From: Sphingomonas sp. PL-96
GTDB taxonomy: Bacteria; Pseudomonadota; Alphaproteobacteria; Sphingomonadales; Sphingomonadaceae
Assembly (NCBI RefSeq): GCF_020707215.1
Contig: NZ_JAJFET010000001.1
Location: forward strand, 1,113,063 to 1,177,062
Reading direction: 5' to 3'
Length of the DNA stretch: 64,000 bases
The position numbers and the translations under genes are program-made. Below, piece after piece: positions 58,000 to 64,000 of this stretch (the first letter of the stretch is position 1; the number at the start of each line of letters is the position of its first letter). The notes below the pieces were generated by a model. The model was given only the letters and a program-made list of their open reading frames with translations, made no database searches and had not been told where the DNA came from.

Positions 58000-58137
58000 C
58001 CAGTGCCTCCTGCCTGAAACGCCCAACGTCGAGACCGCGCGCTTGGCTGCATGGCGATTGCGCCCGTGCCGGTCCCGAGGCTAACCGCCGCACTGCAAAC
58101 CGGCGTCGCGATCCTGACGTCCTATCCGGAAGACACC

Positions 58138-59328
58138 ATGGCCTTTGAACAGCTCTCGCTCCTGCCCGCAGATCCGCTGCTGGCGCTGATCGGCGCCTAT
58201 CGCGGCGATCCGCGGCCCAACAAGCTGGACCTGGGAGTCGGCATGTTCCGCGATGCGGAGGGCGGCACCCCGGTCATGCGCGCCGTCAAGGCGGCGGAGG
58301 CGCGGCTGCTCGCCCATCAGGACAGCAAGTCCTATCTGGGCCCGGAAGGCGATGCCCGCTTCGTCGCCGCGCTCGCGCCGCTGGTGCTGGGCGATCCGGT
58401 GCCGGCCGAGCGCACGGCCGGCATCCAGACGCCGGGCGGCACCGGCGCGCTGCGGCTGGGTGCGGAACTGCTGGCGCGGGCCGGCGTGACCCGCATCTGG
58501 ATGGCGACGCCAAGCTGGCCCAACCACGCGCCCATCTTTGCCGCTGCCGGGCTGGAGCCCAGGGCGTATGACGCCTTTGACGTGGCAAGCCAGACGCTGA
58601 ACGGCGCGGCAATGCTTGCGGCGCTCGACCAGGCGGCCGCTGGCGACGCGGTGCTGCTGCACGGCTGCTGCCACAACCCCACCGGCATCGACCCGGACGC
58701 AGCGCTGTGGGCGGAGATCGCCGCTCGAGTCGAGGCGCGCGGGCTCGTGCCGTTCGTGGACCTCGCCTATCAGGGACTGGGCGACGGCTGGGACGAAGAT
58801 GCGGCCGGTGCGCGGGCGGTGCTGGCGCGCTGCACTCACGGCCTGCTCGCCTATTCGTGCGACAAGAACTTCGCCCTCTACCGCGAGCGCACCGGCGCGC
58901 TGTGGACCGTGGCGCCGACCGCGCAGGAAACCGCGATCCTTTATTCCAACCTGCTGGCGCTGGCGCGCGCCAACTGGTCGATGCCGCCCGATCACGGCGC
59001 CGCCGCCGCCCGCATCGTGCTGGAGGATGCGGCACTTGCCGCCGAGTGGCGCGCCGAGCTGGATTCGATGCGTGAGCGGCTGTGCCTGCTGCGCCGCGGC
59101 GTAAGCGCCCTGGGAACGATCGGGAGCATCGACCTGGCGCCGATCGCCTGCGGCAAGGGCATGTTCGCCACCCTGCCCCTCTCCCGCAGCCAGGTGGCGT
59201 GGCTGCGCGAGGAGCATGCGATCTACATGGCAGCCTCCGGCCGCATCAACATCGCCGGGTTCAGCGAAGCCGGCATCTCGCAGTTTGGCGATGCGTTGAA
59301 GGCGCTGGTCGCGGCGGGAGTCGCCTAG
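58138..59328 (+). CDS. aromatic/aspartate-type aminotransferase (class I, TyrB-like)
   Basis: A 396-residue PLP enzyme that would transaminate aromatic or dicarboxylic amino acids with alpha-ketoglutarate. LDLGVGMFRDAEGGTPVMRAV, QTPGGTGALRLGAELL, the cofactor-binding HGCCHNPTGID and PFVDLAYQGLG are typical. The PLP lysine is K243 in YSCDKNFALYRERTGAL, and the substrate-carboxylate arginine lies in ASGRINIAGF near the C-terminus. A Cys-Cys pair sits in HGCCHNPTG. It is a single gene; a broken second aminotransferase follows. Confidence 0.88.
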   Translation: MAFEQLSLLPADPLLALIGAYRGDPRPNKLDLGVGMFRDAEGGTPVMRAVKAAEARLLAHQDSKSYLGPEGDARFVAALAPLVLGDPVPAERTAGIQTPGGTGALRLGAELLARAGVTRIWMATPSWPNHAPIFAAAGLEPRAYDAFDVASQTLNGAAMLAALDQAAAGDAVLLHGCCHNPTGIDPDAALWAEIAARVEARGLVPFVDLAYQGLGDGWDEDAAGARAVLARCTHGLLAYSCDKNFALYRERTGALWTVAPTAQETAILYSNLLALARANWSMPPDHGAAAARIVLEDAALAAEWRAELDSMRERLCLLRRGVSALGTIGSIDLAPIACGKGMFATLPLSRSQVAWLREEHAIYMAASGRINIAGFSEAGISQFGDALKALVAAGVA

Positions 59329-59422
59329 GCTGCGGCTATTGCGTACTTTCTGCGGAGACGAGTCCCTTGCTCGAGGTGCGAGAGGCCGCCCCGGAGCAGA
59401 ACCGCGGGCGTTGGTACGGGAT

Positions 59423-59452
59423 ACCCTGGGCTCCTGCCTCCGCAGGAGCACG
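59423..59452. repeat. palindromic intergenic repeat, second copy
   Basis: Matches 53055-53084 at 29 of 30 positions. The single difference (T to C) lies in the loop, so the CTCCTGC/GCAGGAG stem is kept. It sits in a 268-bp spacer with no gene seen. Confidence 0.65.
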
Positions 59453-59596
59453 GAGGGCTCGATTGGCCATCGAGTTGTGGCCGCATCCGGGCTCCGACCT
59501 TGGCCTGGGGTACGATCGGGCCGGGGAAGCTCGTGAGCGGCGCGCGGGCCGCGTGATGGGCTGGCGCTTGGGGCGGCGGCGTGGGAAGAGCCGGCG

Positions 59597-60750
59597 ATGC
59601 GCAGCACCGTTGAACCGTTTCACGCCATCGCCATCAGCCAGCTTGCCCATCAGCTGAAGCGCGAAGGCCGCTCGATCATCCATATGGAATTCGGCCAGCC
59701 GTCCACCGGCGCGCCGAGCACCGCGATCGCCGCCGCGCACCGCGTGCTCGACAGCGACGCGATGGGCTATTGGGAGAGCCCGGCGCTCAAGGCGCGGATC
59801 GCCCGGCATTATGCCGATCGCTATGACGTGGCAGTGGACCCGGAGCGCATCCTGCTGACCTGCGGAGCGTCCCCCGCCCTCGTCCTGGGGCTGGCAACCG
59901 CCTTCATGCCAGGCGACCGGGTAGTGACCGCGCGGCCGGGCTATGTCGCCTATCGCAATACCTTGCGCGCGCTGCACATGGAGCCGGTGGAGATCGACTG
60001 CGGCGCAGAGGTTCGTTTCCAGATGTCGCGGATGCGCTGGCGGCAGTTGATCCGGCGCCTGCGGGACTGATCCTCGCGAGCCCCGCGAACCCGACCGGCA
60101 CGATCATCCCGCCTGAGGAACTGGCCGAGATCGCCGAGCTGTGCCGCGCCAGAGGCATTCGCATCGTGTCAGACGAGATCTACCATGGGCTGAGCTACGA
60201 CCAGCCTGCGGACACGATGCTGCGGCACTCGGCAGACGCGATCATCCTCAACAGCTTTTCCAAGTATTTCAGCATGGCGGGCTGGCGACTGGGCTGGATG
60301 GTCGCACCTGCCGACCTTGTGGAGGAAGCGCGCAAGCGGATGGGCAACCTGTTCCTCACCCCGCCGTCCCTGAGCCAGCATGCAGCCTTGGCAGCGTTCG
60401 ACGCACCGGAAGAGCTGGAGGGGCACCTCGACACCTACAGGCGCAACCGTGCACTGCTGCTTGCCGCGCTGCCGGAGTTGGGACTGGGCGAGATCGCGCC
60501 TCCGGACGGTGCCTTCTACATCTATGCGTCCGTTGCCCATCTGACCGACGACAGCATCGCCTTCTGCAAGCAGATGCTGAGCGACACCGGCATCGCGACC
60601 GCTCCGGGCATGGACTTCGATCCGATCCGCGGCGGGCGCTTCATCCGGTTCAGCTTCGCTGTCGCGACGCCGCTCGTCGTCGAGGCAATCGCGCGGCTGC
60701 GGGCTTGGCTCCCCACGGTTTCAGCCCAGCCCGGCCAGCCGCGCCTGTGA
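59597..60750 (+). pseudogene. class I/II aminotransferase broken by a one-base frameshift
   Basis: The first 143 codons (MRSTVEPFHAIAISQLAHQL... to CGAEVRFQM) read as a normal PLP-dependent aminotransferase N-terminus, with FGQPSTGAPS and LTCGASPALVLGL. After about 60025-60028 the frame runs to a stop at 60070. A second frame supplies exactly what is missing (ADALAAVDPAPAGLILASPANPTG) and continues through SDEIYHGLSYD, the PLP lysine in NSFSKYFSMAGWRLGW and the C-terminal domain to 60750. One lost base in TC|GCGGATGCG restores a protein of about 384 residues. It could be a true recent pseudogene or a sequencing error. The rest of the gene is undamaged. Confidence 0.85.
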
Positions 60751-60882
60751 CGAAACCGTTACAGAGAAGCAACACTTTGAAACTCACGAGAGCTCTGCCG
60801 ACAAGAATCGTATAACGTATTTGACATTCGGTATTCGATCATGTGTTCTCCTTCCCAAGGGCTATCCAAGGGGAGTAAGAAG

Positions 60883-63819
60883 ATGCGTCACCGCGACATC
60901 CGACGGTTCACGTCGATTTTCGCCGTTGCGGCAGTGCTGGCGGCCGGGGGGCAGGCAGCAGCACAGACCACCGGTCCCACGATCGAGGACACTGCGCCGC
61001 CATCGGAATCGGACGCCGCATCCGAAACGATCACCGTCACCGGCACCCGCATCCAGCGCCCGGACCTCACCAGCAACAGCCCGCTCACGGTCGTCGGTGC
61101 GCAGGAAATCCGGCTGCAGGGCGCGACCAACGTCGAAAGCGTGCTGAACCGCCTGCCGCAGGTGACGGCAGACGCGAACGAGAACGTCTCGAACGGTTCC
61201 GACGGCACGGCGCGGGTCAACCTGCGCAACCTGGGCAGCAACCGCAACCTGGTGCTGGTGAACGGGCAGCGGCTGCTGCCGGTGCAGGCGAACGACCTGA
61301 ACCTGATCCCGTCCGTGCTGGTCGAGCGGGTCGACGTGGTGAGCGGCGGCGCCTCTGCCGTCTATGGCTCCGACGCGATCTCGGGCGTGGTCAACTTCAT
61401 CCTGAAGCAGAACCTCAACGGTGTGCGCGCCGATGTCCAGTACGGCTTCTCCTTCCACGACAACAACAATGATGCCGCGCGCCAGATCGTGGAGGACGCC
61501 GGCTATGACCGCGCGAACCGCAACGTGCTCGACGGCCAGCGGCTGAACCTCAGCCTGGCCGCTGGCAAGGACTTCGCCGACGGCCGCGGCAACATCACCG
61601 CCTATTTCGGCTATCGCAGCGTCAAGCCGATCCTGCAGTCGGATCGCGACGTCTCCGCCTGCGCGTTCGATCCGAACGCCGACTCGACGGGCCTGATCTG
61701 CGGCGGTTCGTCGAACAACCAGTATGGCCTCTTCAATCCGCTGTCGGGACCCGGCTTCGGCACCACCTATGTCAACACCAAGGATGGACAGAAGACCTGG
61801 GCGACCTACGGCCCCGAGTATCGCTACAACACGGCGCCGCTGAACTATTTCCAGCGTTCGGACGAGCGCTACACGGCCGGCGGCTTCGCGCATTTCGAGA
61901 TCAGCCCGGCGGCCGAGGTCTATGCCAGCGGCATGTTCATGGATGACCGCAGCTATTCGCAGGTCGCACCCTCCGCCCTGTGGCAGGGCGATACCTACAC
62001 CATCAACTGCAACAACCCGCTGATGAGCGCGCAGCAGGGTCAGACCCTGTGCGGCGACGCCTATGGCACGTCGGCAACGCAGGACCTGTTCATCGGCTAT
62101 CGCCCGGTCGCGGGCAACGCGCGGCCGCGTCGGGATGACCTGCGCCACACCGACTGGCGCATCACGGGCGGCGTGCGCGGGCAGATCGCCGAGGGGATCC
62201 GCTACGACGTGAACGCGCTCTACTCGCGCGTGCTGTTCCGTGAGAATTACCAGAACGACATCGACGCGCGGCGCGCGAACCGCGGCCTGCAGGTGGTGGA
62301 CGTCAACGGCACGCCGACCTGCACCTCCGTCGTCGACGGCACCGATCCCAATTGCGTGCCGCTGGACGTGTTCGGCTATGGCGCGATCTCTCAGGACGCA
62401 TTCGACTATATCTACGTACCGAGCTACACCCGCGGCCTGGATACCGAGCAGGTCTATAGCGGCAACGTCAGCGCGGACCTGACGAGCTATGGCGTTGTAA
62501 GCCCCTGGGCCACGCACGGCATCGGCCTGGTGCTGGGCGTGGAGCATCGCCGCGAGACCCTGAAGTTCGAAGCGGACGAGGTCGCGCAATCGAAGGGCAC
62601 GACGGAGTCGCAGGGCAAGTTCAACGTCAGCGAGGTCTACGGGGAGCTTGAAGTGCCGGTTCTGGAAGACCTGCCCTTCGCCAAGTCGCTGACGCTCAAC
62701 GCCGGCTATCGCCTGTCGGACTATAGCAGCCAGGCCAAGAAGATCTCGACCTACAAGTTCGAAATCGAATACGCGCCCGTGTCCGACATCCGCTTCCGGG
62801 GCAGCTACAACCGAGCGATCCGCGCGCCCAACATCTCCGAACTCTACGCCAGCCAGTCGATCGGCAACGTGTCCGCACAGGATCCCTGCGCCGGCACCAA
62901 CCCGGAAGCATCGCTCGAGCAGTGCATGCTGACCGGCGTGACGGCGGCGCAATATGGGACCATCCTGGAATGCCCGTCGGAAACGTGCAGCGCACTGGGC
63001 GGCGGCAATCCCGACCTGAAGCCGGAAAAGGGCGACACCTTCACGATCGGCACGGTGCTGACGCCACGGTTCCTGCCGCGCTTCTCGCTCTCCGTCGATT
63101 ACTTCAACATCAAGGTGAAGGACTATATCAGCTCGGTTCCGACCTCACTGACGATCAGCCAGTGCTTCGCCACCGGCGACCCGTATTTCTGCGGGCTGTT
63201 CAACCGCGATCCGCGTACCGGCACGATCTTTGGCCGGCAGGGCTATATCGTCTCGACGAACCTCAACACGGGTTCGCTCAAGACCTCGGGCATCGACGTG
63301 GTTGGGAGCTATTCGATCCCGACCGCATCCATGGGCACGTTCGGCTTCGACGTGACCGGCACCTGGCTGAACGAACTCGTCACCGAGCCGCTTCCGGGCC
63401 TCGGCTCCTATGATTGCAAGGGTCTGTTCGGTCCGACCTGCGGCCAGCCTTCGCCGGAGTGGCGCCACCAGGCCCGCTTCACCTGGACCGATGCGCAGAA
63501 CGTCGGCAGCCTGTCCCTCAACTGGCGCTATATCGGCAAGACCAAGCTCAGCACCAACACCGACGATCCGTTCCTGACCAGCGGCAGCTATTCGGAGCTG
63601 AACAACCACATCAAGGCGTTCAGCTACTTCGACCTGGCGGGCACGCTGAAGGTGCAGGAGGGTGTGGTGTTTCGGGCCGGCGTCAACAACCTGCTCGACA
63701 AGGATCCGCCCGTGCTGTCGCAGGGCAACCTGTATTCGTTCGGCAACGGCAACACCTATCCGGGCGTGTACGATGTCGCGGGGCGGACGCTGTTCGTGGG
63801 CATCAGCGCCGACTTCTAA
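60883..63819 (+). CDS. TonB-dependent outer membrane receptor
   Basis: A 978-residue receptor from the ATG at 60883 behind GGGAG. It has a signal peptide (FTSIFAVAAVLAAGGQAAAQ) and a TonB box-like ETITVTGTRI at about 45-54. The plug domain (SPLTVVGAQEIRLQG through LVNGQRLLPV, VERVDVVSGGASAVYGSDAISGVVNFI) is followed by a 22-stranded barrel ending in FVGISADF. Cysteine pairs in the loops suggest disulfides. It belongs to the large sphingomonad receptor group tied to peptide, siderophore or plant-derived substrates; the ligand cannot be read. TTGACA at 60821 and TATAAC at 60811 lie upstream as weak promoter boxes. A gene for an exported protein follows. Confidence 0.92.
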   Translation: MRHRDIRRFTSIFAVAAVLAAGGQAAAQTTGPTIEDTAPPSESDAASETITVTGTRIQRPDLTSNSPLTVVGAQEIRLQGATNVESVLNRLPQVTADANENVSNGSDGTARVNLRNLGSNRNLVLVNGQRLLPVQANDLNLIPSVLVERVDVVSGGASAVYGSDAISGVVNFILKQNLNGVRADVQYGFSFHDNNNDAARQIVEDAGYDRANRNVLDGQRLNLSLAAGKDFADGRGNITAYFGYRSVKPILQSDRDVSACAFDPNADSTGLICGGSSNNQYGLFNPLSGPGFGTTYVNTKDGQKTWATYGPEYRYNTAPLNYFQRSDERYTAGGFAHFEISPAAEVYASGMFMDDRSYSQVAPSALWQGDTYTINCNNPLMSAQQGQTLCGDAYGTSATQDLFIGYRPVAGNARPRRDDLRHTDWRITGGVRGQIAEGIRYDVNALYSRVLFRENYQNDIDARRANRGLQVVDVNGTPTCTSVVDGTDPNCVPLDVFGYGAISQDAFDYIYVPSYTRGLDTEQVYSGNVSADLTSYGVVSPWATHGIGLVLGVEHRRETLKFEADEVAQSKGTTESQGKFNVSEVYGELEVPVLEDLPFAKSLTLNAGYRLSDYSSQAKKISTYKFEIEYAPVSDIRFRGSYNRAIRAPNISELYASQSIGNVSAQDPCAGTNPEASLEQCMLTGVTAAQYGTILECPSETCSALGGGNPDLKPEKGDTFTIGTVLTPRFLPRFSLSVDYFNIKVKDYISSVPTSLTISQCFATGDPYFCGLFNRDPRTGTIFGRQGYIVSTNLNTGSLKTSGIDVVGSYSIPTASMGTFGFDVTGTWLNELVTEPLPGLGSYDCKGLFGPTCGQPSPEWRHQARFTWTDAQNVGSLSLNWRYIGKTKLSTNTDDPFLTSGSYSELNNHIKAFSYFDLAGTLKVQEGVVFRAGVNNLLDKDPPVLSQGNLYSFGNGNTYPGVYDVAGRTLFVGISADF

Positions 63820-63832
63820 GAAGCCTGAGCGG

Positions 63833-63861
63833 GCGGCAGGCTCCCCGTCGGGACCTGCCGC
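63833..63861 (+). terminator. hairpin after the receptor gene (first)
   Basis: GCGGCAGG (63833-63840) pairs with CCTGCCGC (63854-63861). No U-run. Confidence 0.45.
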
Positions 63862-63871
63862 TCCACAACGA

Positions 63872-63899
63872 CAGAGGCGGTCCACGCGGATCGCCTCTG
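63872..63899 (+). terminator. hairpin after the receptor gene (second)
   Basis: CAGAGGCG (63872-63879) pairs with CGCCTCTG (63892-63899). Because the next gene follows closely on the same strand, it may give partial termination only. Confidence 0.45.
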
Positions 63900-63927
63900 C
63901 GCGTCTGACGCCTGTTGGAGAACGAGC

Positions 63928-64000
63928 TTGACCATCGCCGCCCGCCGCATTGCGCTTCTTGGAACGCTGACGTTGGCGGCGCTTGTGGGAGTTCCCGCCA
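63928..64000 (+). CDS. exported protein, 5' end only
   Basis: A TTG start at 63928, about seven bases after GGAG, opens a frame that stays open to the window edge (24 codons). The visible residues (TIAARRIALLGTLTLAALVG, then VPA) form a typical signal peptide: two arginines, a hydrophobic core, then small residues. The mature protein is outside the window. Being directly downstream of a TonB-dependent receptor, it may act on the same substrate; that is inference. Confidence 0.5.
   Translation, partial: MTIAARRIALLGTLTLAALVGVPA

Noticed and set aside
60862..62952. A very long open frame antisense to the TonB-dependent receptor
   Set aside because: It arises from high-GC codon bias opposite a clear receptor gene; its translation has no recognisable domain.

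Overview
The window looks like chromosomal DNA of a Sphingomonas-type alphaproteobacterium. It is GC-rich and densely coded. It carries the conserved rpsB-tsf-pyrH-frr-uppS-cdsA-dxr-rseP-bamA-ompH-fabZ block without lpxD, lpxA or lpxB, which fits a group that replaces lipopolysaccharide with glycosphingolipids. It also has a large TonB-dependent receptor and short palindromic intergenic repeats. The genus is inferred from protein character and gene order, not from a 16S gene.

Layout. 1-1250: the 3' end of a tRNA-Ser, then a short AT-richer patch of small unrecognised membrane proteins separated by a repeated 16-mer. 1251-5536: a three-subunit molybdenum hydroxylase (aldehyde oxidoreductase type) behind a MarR regulator. 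5782-7883: a ferritin-like stress protein, a small membrane protein and pncB. 8015-15958: a sugar-acid catabolic cluster (AraD1-type dehydratase, alpha-ketoglutarate semialdehyde dehydrogenase, FadR/GntR regulator, FucP-type MFS carrier, exported aldose epimerase, IlvD/Edd dehydratase), which together make a Weimberg-type route to alpha-ketoglutarate. 16016-19001: bioF-bioD-bioA. 19081-22383: a phospholipase D-type cardiolipin synthase and an MscS channel. 22431-27240: a MarR-controlled EmrA-EmrB-outer membrane factor efflux system. 28230-34421: a DctB/DctD-like two-component system divergent from a dicarboxylate symporter and an outer-membrane channel; the DctD-like regulator has lost the sigma-54-contacting GAFTGA loop. 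34534-45928: rpmE and the translation/envelope block, all on the minus strand. 46188-49263: a small membrane protein, pssA, psd and icd. 49330-52830: two divergent CPA2 antiporters. 53161-57999: alaS, a second dicarboxylate symporter and a glutathione transferase whose C-terminus is a hexanucleotide repeat. 58138-60750: an aromatic aminotransferase and a second aminotransferase broken by a one-base frameshift. 60883-64000: a TonB-dependent receptor and the start of an exported protein.

How the genes work together. The 8-16 kb cluster imports and oxidises a pentose or related sugar; two similar candidate operators sit at its two divergent promoters, so its FadR/GntR protein is a plausible local repressor. 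cdsA in the rpsB operon supplies CDP-diacylglycerol for pssA and psd, which make phosphatidylethanolamine. BamA, the Skp-like OmpH and RseP handle outer membrane protein assembly and envelope stress.

No phage, insertion sequence or CRISPR array was seen. The most unusual items are the GAFTGA-less DctD-like regulator, the repeat-punctuated small-gene patch beside the tRNA, the operator pair of the sugar-acid cluster and the lpx-less bamA-ompH-fabZ block.
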